DNA of 37,630 nucleotides from Gammaproteobacteria bacterium (GTDB lineage: Bacteria; Pseudomonadota; Gammaproteobacteria; Eutrophobiales; Eutrophobiaceae). The position numbers and the translations under genes are program-made. The notes under the pieces are model-generated. The model saw only the letters and a program-made list of their open reading frames with translations, was not told the DNA's origin and did no database searches. Positions 25,833-34,476 of this stretch are shown here, piece by piece (position 1 is the stretch's first letter; each line of letters opens with the position of its first letter). Location of the stretch: the NCBI GenBank assembly GCA_947480335.1, contig CANKCB010000020.1:1-37630 (forward strand), given 5' to 3'.

Positions 25833-27172
25833 TGATATTCAAGAAAACATTGCCACGTCGTACATTCTTGCGTGGTATGGGGGCAGCCATCTCCATGCCG
25901 ATGTTAAGTGCGATGGTGCCAGCCATGGCAACACCTGCAGAAGGTAAAATGCCACTGCGTGCCGGATATATTTATTCACCCAATGGCATCATACGTGAGC
26001 AATGGAGGCCAGCAAGCCGGGGCGCCAACTTTGAAATGACGAACATCCTGAAAAACTGGGAAAATGTCAGGGACAAGATTCTGGTGCTGAGCAACATGAA
26101 TAACGGCGCATCAGAAACTGTTGATGGTCATGTAGGCGGCAGCTCGATGTTCCTCACCGGAGTTGAACCTAATAAATCCTTAAGCGAACTATTGGTCGGA
26201 ACCTCTGTTGATCAATACATAGCCCAAAAAACCGGCAAGGAAACTCCGCTGGCGTCTCTGCAGGTCTGTATTGAGAATGCTGCTGAACTGGCAGGGCAAT
26301 CAAATGCCGGTTACAGCTCGGCCTATACCAATACCATTTCCTGGTCGAGTCCGACTACACCCTTGCCGATGGAACATCGTCCACGAGCCATCTTCGAAAG
26401 ATTATTTGGTGATGGTGGAACCGACCCTATCGCCCGTCAACTACGAATTGGCAGACAAAAAAGCATACTTGATTTTGTTAAAGATGATGCGTTACGCGTA
26501 CAGAAAAAACTGGGTCTTGCAGACAATCATAAACTGAATGAGTTTACAGATGCTTTACGTAGCGTTGAAGAACGCGTCCAGAAAGCTGAGCAGAAAACCA
26601 GTCAGGAATTACCCGATATGAAACGCCCTGTCGGTATACCTGCTCATGAAGAACATATTGGTCTGATGTACGATTTATTACACCTCGCATTTCAGACAGA
26701 TACAACCCGTGTGTTTTCATTTATGGTGGCCAGAGAATACAGCGAGCTTGTCTACACACATCTTGGCCATACGGATCCATATCATCCATTAACACATCAT
26801 CGTGGTGACCCTACCCGCAAACGCCAGGCTGGCGAGATAGATATATACCATTCCAAATTGTTCGGTAATTTCCTGACCAAAATGGAAGCCACCAAGGACG
26901 CTGATGGGTCGTCATTACTCGATAATTCCATGATCGTATATGGTGCTGGCATGGGCGAGGGCGATGTACATAATCAGTACAATGTGCCAATAGCTTTGTT
27001 GGGTGGCGGTGGCGGTGCTTTCAAGAGTGGTCGCCATATTATGTATACCATGGGTACACCATTAACGAATCTCCATCTGGCCATGTTGAATATATATGGT
27101 ATACCCATGGAGAAAATGGGAACTCGATTTGGTGCATCTACCGGCTTACTGGATTTGAGCGCGACTTCATAA
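25829..27172 (+). CDS. Tat-exported DUF1552 protein (second copy)
   Basis: 447 residues, the same length as the island copy. It has the twin-arginine signal PRRTFLRGMGAAISMPMLSA and the conserved GHTDPYHPLTHHRGDP and DNSMIVYGAGMGEGD segments. It starts within the cytochrome gene's stop, with GAGGAGG upstream. A second ATG follows immediately. The conservation of the histidine-rich segment between the two diverged copies argues that it is part of the active or metal site. It is probably partner of the cytochrome protein encoded just upstream; reaction unknown. Confidence 0.87.
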   Translation: MMIFKKTLPRRTFLRGMGAAISMPMLSAMVPAMATPAEGKMPLRAGYIYSPNGIIREQWRPASRGANFEMTNILKNWENVRDKILVLSNMNNGASETVDGHVGGSSMFLTGVEPNKSLSELLVGTSVDQYIAQKTGKETPLASLQVCIENAAELAGQSNAGYSSAYTNTISWSSPTTPLPMEHRPRAIFERLFGDGGTDPIARQLRIGRQKSILDFVKDDALRVQKKLGLADNHKLNEFTDALRSVEERVQKAEQKTSQELPDMKRPVGIPAHEEHIGLMYDLLHLAFQTDTTRVFSFMVAREYSELVYTHLGHTDPYHPLTHHRGDPTRKRQAGEIDIYHSKLFGNFLTKMEATKDADGSSLLDNSMIVYGAGMGEGDVHNQYNVPIALLGGGGGAFKSGRHIMYTMGTPLTNLHLAMLNIYGIPMEKMGTRFGASTGLLDLSATS

Positions 27173-27200
27173 CAAATCACTTGCTGGAGGGGGTAACAGA

Positions 27201-29093
27201 ATGTCTGTTTGTGATCTGAAGAAGCGTTTATTTGTTGGCCTGTTTTTGACAGTCATGTCAGTGGCAGCGCTTACTGTGCATGCGGCTGATGATTTGCAAA
27301 TTGTGCTGGCCAGCAAAAAACAGGACTGGGATGCTGTACGCACAGCATTAACAAACCAGAATGCTTCAGTAAATTCTGCGCAACCGGACGGTGCTACAGC
27401 ACTTGCCTGGGCAGTTTACTGGGACAACGCTGAAATTGCTGAATTGTTACTTCAAGCTGATGCTGACCCTAACATTGCCAATCAATACGGTGTGAGCCCT
27501 CTCTTTTTGGCTTGCAAAAACCGTAACGCTGCAATGGCAGAACTGCTATTGAAAAATGGTGCTAAATCTAAAACCAAATTGTGGAGCGGTGAAACACCGT
27601 TAATGTCTGCGGCCAAAACAGGCGTGAACGACCTTGTATTAACCCTGCTGAAACATGGCGCGGATGTTAATAGTAAAGAACCCAGACGTAACCAGACTGC
27701 GCTGATGTGGGCAATCGCCTTTAAACACCCTGAAACTGCAAAACTATTAATTGAGCACGGCGCAGATGTAAACGCTAAAACGAAAATGCTCGATGAAAAG
27801 TTCAAGCCTGTTGTGCTTGAAGGCTATACAGCAAATGTATTGGGAACTCCTCAGGGTGGATTTACACCTCTAATGTTTGCTTCACGAACCAATGATCTGG
27901 AAACCGTCAAACTACTTCTTTCTCACAAGGCAAAACTGGATAGCGTTTCGGTTGATGAAGGGACTGCACTGGTCATAGCCGCGGCGGGAGGCAACGAAGA
28001 GATAGCACTCTATTTGCTTCAGCAGGGCGCCAATCCGAATTTAACTGACGCAAATGGTATGACTCCCTTGCACTACGCAATGCGAGATGGTCTTAAGGTT
28101 TTGCATAATATGCGAACAAACTTTGCTAAACAGGTCTGCGGATATGCATCTGACTCGCGTTGCAAGGTTTACTCAAGTCTGACGGCTGAAGAACTAAAAC
28201 TACTAGATGATCCGAAGTTTGGTCTTTATATTGTGGAACCAAAGGGAAACCCGAACGATCCGCTATATGGAAAGAATATGCACGCATTGGCGAAAGGCTT
28301 ATTAGATGCGGGCGCAGACCCTGATGTGGCCATGTTATATCCACCTCCTCGATTACGCATGGAAAGATTACCTTATTTTAATCTGACCGGGGTAACACCT
28401 TTTATGCTTGCAGTGGCTGCGCTTGATATGGATGCAATGGAAATGCTGCTACAAACTGAAGTTGATCCTCTGGTAAGCACAAAAGCCAATCTTGCCGTTT
28501 TCCCTAAACAGACCAAGAACTTTTCTGACGATAATCAGTTTCAGGGTAATGCCACATCGTTGATGGTTGCAGCTGGCATGGGAAGAAATAATGATTATTC
28601 TCCGGAAGAAGAAGAAAAGGCACTATCAGTCGTAAAAAGACTTCTTGAATTTGGAGCAAACGTTAACGAGACAAATGAAGTTGGCTGGACTGCTTTGCAC
28701 GCAGCAGCCTTTCTCGGTGCTGACAAAATAGTTAAACATCTTGTGGAAAATGGTGCGGCAATAGATATACAAAATGGTTGTGGCCTAACTCCATTGAGTC
28801 TGGCTGTCGGTAGAAACCAGAAAGGTTTGATACGACGTACAGTTCCACATATGACTACAGCCAAGTTACTGCTTGAACTGGGCGCTGGTGACAAGCAACC
28901 TTCTGAATCAAAAGGTCAATGTATTCAGGGTCGTGGTGGGCTGGAATTTGATGACTTCCAGAGAGATCAGGTTGAGTCAGTTATTAATTTGGCCGGTTTG
29001 CAGGAATTGCTGGACAAAAAACCCTACGGTCATCTTGTGGGCAAAATCTATAACATGAGCGAAACCGGTCGATTAGGAAACCGGCAGGAATAG
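27201..29093 (+). CDS. secreted ankyrin-repeat protein (second copy)
   Basis: 630 residues with a signal peptide (LFVGLFLTVMSVAALTVHA) and about ten ankyrin repeats, interrupted at the same place as the island copy by an insertion with a cysteine pair (VCGYASDSRC). The shared NGCGLTPLSLA and GQCIQGRGGLE segments also keep their cysteines, consistent with disulphides in the periplasm. GGAGGGGG precedes the ATG. The C-terminus differs from the island copy, ending YNMSETGRLGNRQE instead of a lysine-rich helix. It is the third gene of the second module, 28 bases after the DUF1552 gene. Confidence 0.87.
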   Translation: MSVCDLKKRLFVGLFLTVMSVAALTVHAADDLQIVLASKKQDWDAVRTALTNQNASVNSAQPDGATALAWAVYWDNAEIAELLLQADADPNIANQYGVSPLFLACKNRNAAMAELLLKNGAKSKTKLWSGETPLMSAAKTGVNDLVLTLLKHGADVNSKEPRRNQTALMWAIAFKHPETAKLLIEHGADVNAKTKMLDEKFKPVVLEGYTANVLGTPQGGFTPLMFASRTNDLETVKLLLSHKAKLDSVSVDEGTALVIAAAGGNEEIALYLLQQGANPNLTDANGMTPLHYAMRDGLKVLHNMRTNFAKQVCGYASDSRCKVYSSLTAEELKLLDDPKFGLYIVEPKGNPNDPLYGKNMHALAKGLLDAGADPDVAMLYPPPRLRMERLPYFNLTGVTPFMLAVAALDMDAMEMLLQTEVDPLVSTKANLAVFPKQTKNFSDDNQFQGNATSLMVAAGMGRNNDYSPEEEEKALSVVKRLLEFGANVNETNEVGWTALHAAAFLGADKIVKHLVENGAAIDIQNGCGLTPLSLAVGRNQKGLIRRTVPHMTTAKLLLELGAGDKQPSESKGQCIQGRGGLEFDDFQRDQVESVINLAGLQELLDKKPYGHLVGKIYNMSETGRLGNRQE

Positions 29094-29184
29094 TTGGGTT
29101 TAATTACATTTTATAAAACCTTGATTCGAGGTCTGGCATTCAATTAATTAGTAAATATAAATAATAAATAGGAGGGGTGGATTT

Positions 29185-32133
29185 ATGGGGGGCTTTAAAT
29201 CTAGCACGTTGAAACCGAAATCAGGCATGTATATCGCCGTGTTTACTGCGCTAATTACTACTGGTATCAGTTCGCCGCTGGTAACAGCACAAGGTCTGGA
29301 AGAAGTGATTGTCACAGCGCAGCGCCGTGAACAATCCTTACAAGAAGTACCAATATCATTAACCACGGTTAATGCAGATGAAATCCGTGCGCTAGGTATT
29401 CGTACTGTAGAAGATCTGGATACTTTTTCACCGTCGGTAGAAATTCAGTATAACCTGCATTCTCCTTCCATCACAATCCGCGGCATGGGTAGTAACGTTG
29501 CCAATATGAGTATCGAACAATCTGCTCCTATGTTTGTAGATGGTATTACTTATGGACGCGCATCAATGATGGCGGCTGGTATGGTCGATGTGGAACGTAT
29601 CGAGGTACTCAATGGCCCGCAACCGATATCATTTGGTCAAAATGCTACGGCCGGTGCGTTCAGCGTAACCAACCGTAAGCCTACTGACATTTGGGAAGGT
29701 AATTTTGATTCGGCTGTAGGTAGATTTGGCAGGTTATCCTTTAATGGGGGTATTGGCGGTCCAATCAATGATACCTGGGGCATACGTGTTGCAGGCAAAT
29801 GGGATCAAACGGATGGACATCTAATTGATGCCTGGACCGGAGAATCATTCCCACATCGGCGCGATGCAATCGGTCGTGTTTCCTTGCAATGGAAACCTGC
29901 TGAAAATTTTCAGGCTTTACTTAAAACCAGTTATATGCAGAGAAAATCAGAAGGTGACCCGAACCTGATTTGCTTGAATCCAAAAAATGCAATGTCCGGT
30001 CAATTCGATGAAACAGCCGTTCTAATCCCCGGAAAAGTTCCTGCATGGGATGCGGCTTTTGGTCCGACACAGGGATTGCAGCGTCCTATTCCGGATTGCG
30101 TGAAAGATAACTTCACCCGTGTAGGTTGGAGAGAAGGGCGCGAAAGCAGACCTCGTCAGATATATCCTGGTTATAACAGTTCAGATGCACGAAGTGGAAC
30201 CTTTGATATCACCGACCAGATTTATAATGTAATGGGATTAGTTGGAGCGGATAAAACGATAGCTTCGAGAGAACCCTTGCATTCAACGGACGTGCTGTTA
30301 AATATGACATATGATTTCGATAATGGGATATCTGTCGAATCCAATACCGGCATGGTTGATTATTTACGCAAAACCTATGAAGACAATGAGCTGGATCCAT
30401 TCATAAATGACTCTTCATCCCGTGTCGAAAAATTCGACATGTGGAGTCAGGAAATCAGGGTTCGCTCCGTTGCAGGTGGAACCTTCGAGTGGGAAGGCGG
30501 TGTCTACATGCAAATTGAAGATCTGGATCTGGAACCTGTAGCAACTATCCGACCGAATCTGTCTGAGCCTATGCGATTCTACAAGCCGGCACAGAGCCCA
30601 AAGTGGAAGAGTGCATTTGGAGCGATCACCTATAATTTCTGGGGTGAAAAAATGTCGCTTGATGTGGGTGGCCGATATACCGATGTACATAAGGAAGGCA
30701 GCCAAACATCAAAGACAGCGACCTGGATTTTTAACATTGATCCCAGAATTAACGGTGCTATTACCTCAACACAGCATAAAGACCCACGGGTTGGCCCGGC
30801 GGTAGTACGTACACTGACATTTGCAACATCCGCAACCAGCAACACCTATAATGCCAATGGCGGTATTATCGATTGCGGACTGGCACATTTCCGTCCAGTC
30901 ACCAACGTACGTGGCGCCATACCTGCCAATCCGTCAGCTACAGCATCAGCCACCAATCCGGTTAAACCAAATGACCAAAGGACAGCATCAGAAAGCCCCT
31001 GTGGAAATTATGGTGCGGGGTACTACACTGCCTTGTGGTTAACCAGAGACATTCCCGATGCATGGGATGGCAAGGCTCCTGTGGGAATGAGTCCCATCAT
31101 GACGGATTTTTCAGACCGACCTGGACCATTTAAGGATACCTATGACTCCAGTAGTTTTGACCCTCAGGTTGTCTTGCGCTACCGCCCATGGGAAAACCTT
31201 TCTGTCTATGCAAAATATGCTGAAGCATTCAAATCCGGTGGATTTGATACCAGTGACCGAGGCATGGCGACTGGTGGAGTCGGTACGACAGAAGATCAGG
31301 ATGGATTCTCCTATAAAGATGAGTTTGCAACCAATTATGAGCTTGGGGCAAGGGGCGATCTGTTTGATTCAACTGTGCGTTATGGCGTCACTTTATTTAA
31401 TCAAGAGGTCAAGGATCTGCAAATTGAAGCAACACTGATCGATCTGGCAGCAATTGCAGCCGGTCAGGATTCCACAGGACGCGCCCAGATCAATGCCGGT
31501 CTGCAACGTACTCGTGGTGTGGACTTCGATTTGACCTGGATGATTAACGACAATTTTACCTTTACTTTCAATGGCGTAGTACAGCGAGGACGTATGCTGG
31601 ACTTCATTGCAGGTTGTACACCAGAGGAAATCGCTAATGCGGCAACCGGTGATTGCTGGACCGCAGAAGAATCTATTGCTCTGGTTGGAAATGCCAATGT
31701 AGCCAATTTTATAGACCGTGCCGGTTCCCAGGCTCCTCGTACTCCAGACTGGAAGTTTAATTTAGGTCTGGATCATGAAGCCGCATTGCCATTCTGGGGT
31801 GGGGAATATAAGTATTATATAAATAACAAAATTGGTTTCTCAGACGGCTTCTCGGTCAATCCTGTAACCTTTAACCGGGTAGTAGGGTTTGAGCCACACA
31901 AGATCTGGGATATGAACATCGGTGTTAAGACAGAAGATGAAACCTGGCAACTTGATTTCTATGGAAGGAACATTCTGTCTGAACGTATTACTTACAATCC
32001 GCAATATGACATCGTCAACACACAGACCATTGCAGGGGTAACCGCAACACCCACACCCCAGGCGTGGCAAGGTGCCGTGGCGGGTGAACGTGATTATTTC
32101 AGTTATGGAGTACAATTAAGCTACAAATTCTGA
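29185..32133 (+). CDS. TonB-dependent outer-membrane receptor 3
   Basis: 982 residues. The signal peptide ends near LVTAQG, then EEVIVTAQRREQSLQEVPISL marks the TonB box and plug start. The plug has TIRGMGSNVANMSIEQSAP, MFVDGITYGR and VLNGPQPISFGQNATAGAF. The barrel includes FKSGGFDTSDRGM and a cysteine pair in CTPEEIANAATGDCWTAEES, and ends VQLSYKF. It is the close paralogue of receptor 1, although it sits after rather than before its DUF1592/DUF1552/ankyrin genes. The start follows AGGAGGGG. A strong terminator 22 bases after the stop closes the module. Confidence 0.93.
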   Translation: MGGFKSSTLKPKSGMYIAVFTALITTGISSPLVTAQGLEEVIVTAQRREQSLQEVPISLTTVNADEIRALGIRTVEDLDTFSPSVEIQYNLHSPSITIRGMGSNVANMSIEQSAPMFVDGITYGRASMMAAGMVDVERIEVLNGPQPISFGQNATAGAFSVTNRKPTDIWEGNFDSAVGRFGRLSFNGGIGGPINDTWGIRVAGKWDQTDGHLIDAWTGESFPHRRDAIGRVSLQWKPAENFQALLKTSYMQRKSEGDPNLICLNPKNAMSGQFDETAVLIPGKVPAWDAAFGPTQGLQRPIPDCVKDNFTRVGWREGRESRPRQIYPGYNSSDARSGTFDITDQIYNVMGLVGADKTIASREPLHSTDVLLNMTYDFDNGISVESNTGMVDYLRKTYEDNELDPFINDSSSRVEKFDMWSQEIRVRSVAGGTFEWEGGVYMQIEDLDLEPVATIRPNLSEPMRFYKPAQSPKWKSAFGAITYNFWGEKMSLDVGGRYTDVHKEGSQTSKTATWIFNIDPRINGAITSTQHKDPRVGPAVVRTLTFATSATSNTYNANGGIIDCGLAHFRPVTNVRGAIPANPSATASATNPVKPNDQRTASESPCGNYGAGYYTALWLTRDIPDAWDGKAPVGMSPIMTDFSDRPGPFKDTYDSSSFDPQVVLRYRPWENLSVYAKYAEAFKSGGFDTSDRGMATGGVGTTEDQDGFSYKDEFATNYELGARGDLFDSTVRYGVTLFNQEVKDLQIEATLIDLAAIAAGQDSTGRAQINAGLQRTRGVDFDLTWMINDNFTFTFNGVVQRGRMLDFIAGCTPEEIANAATGDCWTAEESIALVGNANVANFIDRAGSQAPRTPDWKFNLGLDHEAALPFWGGEYKYYINNKIGFSDGFSVNPVTFNRVVGFEPHKIWDMNIGVKTEDETWQLDFYGRNILSERITYNPQYDIVNTQTIAGVTATPTPQAWQGAVAGERDYFSYGVQLSYKF

Positions 32134-32155
32134 TATTGCAGTAATTACCACAAGA

Positions 32156-32190
32156 ATCCGCCCGGGTGTTACATCCGGGCGGATTTTTTT
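32156..32190 (+). terminator. strong rho-independent terminator after receptor 3
   Basis: A perfect ten-base-pair stem ATCCGCCCGG / CCGGGCGGAT with a 9-base loop is followed by seven T. It ends the second module's transcript and separates it from the receptor 4 operon. Confidence 0.93.
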
Positions 32191-32316
32191 ATGTAATCCC
32201 GTGAAGTGATTTATTTTGTTCAACGAAATGCAAAGGTGTTTTTCAAATAGTTTGCACAATGTCCTTCTGAATATACTGTACATTAGAAATAATATTTAAC
32301 ATCAGAAGGTAGTCAA

Positions 32317-34467
32317 TTGAAACCACGAACATTATCAAAAATCTACACACTGAATATCACCCTGTTACAGCTGGTTGTTTTTCTTTTAATACCTGCTACT
32401 GATGTTTTCGCCCAAAATTATCAGGAAGAAACAGTTTCACTTCTTACTCAGGAGATTATTGAACAGGACCTTGTAAGTTATCCATCCAGCTATTTTGACA
32501 AGGTTCAGCCTGTAACAGCGCTGGATATGATAAAACAAGTCCCGGGTTTCCAGCTGGATGACAATATCAATAATGTTCGTGGATTTGCCAGCACATCAGG
32601 AAATGTATTTATCGACGACAGACGACCCAGCACCAAACGGGATAACTTGTCATCTATTCTGACCAGGATCCCCGCGACCAGTGTAGACCGTATTGAATTA
32701 ATCAGAGGTAAAGTTCGAAGCATTGATCTAAGAGGTCAGTCAGCTGTACTCAATATAGTATTAAAAGAAGGCATGCCAGCAGCTATCCAGTGGGAATCTT
32801 CCGTCCGGCAGACATTCGGACATGGGCCGCTTAAACCTGAAGGGAGAATTTCATTATCTGACGACTGGCGTGGAATTGATTACAACGTTGGTATAGATGC
32901 TCGAAGATCATCAGTGGGGCGAACAGGTTTTGATAATATCGAGGACGGTAATCGCAACCTCACTGAGATTCGAACTGACGATAAGGAAAACCGGAATACG
33001 GTTTTAAAAGCCAATCTGAATCTGGCAGGATGGTTCGGAGAAAATTATTTGCAGGCAAGCACTATTTATAACTATGAAAAGCAGCATACCTATACCAATT
33101 CAGATCGTGTCAAGTCGTTAACCGGGATTCAACGCAATGTTTTTTTTAACGATGTTGAAGAGGAACCCACTATTGAAGCGGGTCTGGATGTAGAACGTAT
33201 ACTGATTGACCGTCTGACTGGCAAAGCTATTGTGTTGTACGTTAAGGGCAATCGGAATATTTATAACAGCCAGCTGGATAAAAACTCATCAGGGGTACAA
33301 ACACTTAATCGAATTGCCACAGGCGAACTTGATTCCAGCGAAAATATTGCGCGTCTGGAAATGGACTGGTCCGGTTTTACTGACCATCTGCTGCAGTTTA
33401 ATGCTGAACGTGCCGCAAACAACTTGAATAGCACACTGGCACAAACCGATGATACAGGTTTTGGGGCAGTAATCATTGATGTACCAGGAGCTAATGGTCG
33501 GGTTGAGGAAATTCGCTGGGATACACTTTTAAAGGATACCTGGACACTCAATCAACTTGAACTGGATTATGGTATCGGTACCGAAGCATCGACAATCTCC
33601 CAGACCGGTGATGCAGAACTTGATCGCAGTTTTTTCTTTGTGAAACCCTCGGCTGTAGCAACCTGGTTGTGGTTAAATCGCGACCAGAGCCGTCTACGAA
33701 TTGTGCGTGAGATAGCCCAGTTGAATCTGGAAGATTTTGTCAGTGCAACCGAGTTTCTGGACAATGATATTGCATTGGGTAATCCCAACATCAAGCCGGA
33801 TGCCACCTGGAAACTTGAAATTAGTCATGAGATACGATTTGGGTCAAAAGGTCTGGTCAAGCTGACAGCATTTCATCACTGGATAACAGATGTGCTGGAT
33901 TTGCTACCCATTACAACGACATTTGAGGCGCCTGGGAACATAGGAGATGGTCGTCGATGGGGTCTGATTTGGGAAAGCAGTGTTCCACTCGACTGGATAT
34001 ACCTTAAAGCAGCCAAACTGGATGCAAAAATTCGTTGGCAGGATTCATCTGTGATTGATCCGGTTACTGGGAAAAACAGGGTATTGTCGATTGCGACTAT
34101 ATCTGCTGGCCCCATCATGTTTGATGTTGAAAATAAATATGCTTATGAGGTCAATTTTCGTCAGGATTTTCAGGCACAGAAATTCGCCTGGGGCTGGAAA
34201 GTAATGGAAAGGGCAGAACAATACCAGTTCAAGGTGAATGAATTACTCATTTATGATGAAAATACAGATATTCATGCTTACATTGAGACATCGCGCTGGT
34301 TTGGTATCAAAATGATACTGGGGACAGAAAATATCTTCAATTTTCATGAAGATAGGCTACGTATTATTTATAGCGGGGAACGAGAACGCTCACCGGTCAA
34401 CACAATAGAAACCCGAGATCGTACACGTGGTTTTCGACTTAATTTTACTGTCAGTGGAAGCTTCTAG
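32317..34467 (+). CDS. TonB-dependent receptor 4, plug plus barrel, different subfamily
   Basis: 716 residues, starting at TTG with AGAAGG 7 bases upstream. A signal peptide (LVVFLLIPATDVFAQ) precedes a plug-like domain (ALDMIKQVPGFQLDD, NVRGFASTSGNVFIDD, IPATSVDRIELIRG, LNIVLKEG). A barrel of about 500 residues follows, ending FTVSGSF. The IVVTAQRR box of receptors 1-3 is absent, so this belongs to another receptor group (OMP_b-brl_3-like). The DUF4159 gene follows 9 bases later, and the pair is separated from the upstream module by a strong terminator. The ligand is unknown. Confidence 0.85.
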   Translation: MKPRTLSKIYTLNITLLQLVVFLLIPATDVFAQNYQEETVSLLTQEIIEQDLVSYPSSYFDKVQPVTALDMIKQVPGFQLDDNINNVRGFASTSGNVFIDDRRPSTKRDNLSSILTRIPATSVDRIELIRGKVRSIDLRGQSAVLNIVLKEGMPAAIQWESSVRQTFGHGPLKPEGRISLSDDWRGIDYNVGIDARRSSVGRTGFDNIEDGNRNLTEIRTDDKENRNTVLKANLNLAGWFGENYLQASTIYNYEKQHTYTNSDRVKSLTGIQRNVFFNDVEEEPTIEAGLDVERILIDRLTGKAIVLYVKGNRNIYNSQLDKNSSGVQTLNRIATGELDSSENIARLEMDWSGFTDHLLQFNAERAANNLNSTLAQTDDTGFGAVIIDVPGANGRVEEIRWDTLLKDTWTLNQLELDYGIGTEASTISQTGDAELDRSFFFVKPSAVATWLWLNRDQSRLRIVREIAQLNLEDFVSATEFLDNDIALGNPNIKPDATWKLEISHEIRFGSKGLVKLTAFHHWITDVLDLLPITTTFEAPGNIGDGRRWGLIWESSVPLDWIYLKAAKLDAKIRWQDSSVIDPVTGKNRVLSIATISAGPIMFDVENKYAYEVNFRQDFQAQKFAWGWKVMERAEQYQFKVNELLIYDENTDIHAYIETSRWFGIKMILGTENIFNFHEDRLRIIYSGERERSPVNTIETRDRTRGFRLNFTVSGSF

Positions 34468-34476
34468 TTATTCATC

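Noticed and set aside
8868-32133. Recent tandem duplication of the whole module
   Set aside because: The copies differ strongly in DNA sequence and base composition and in receptor order, so an old divergence or separate acquisition fits better than recent duplication.
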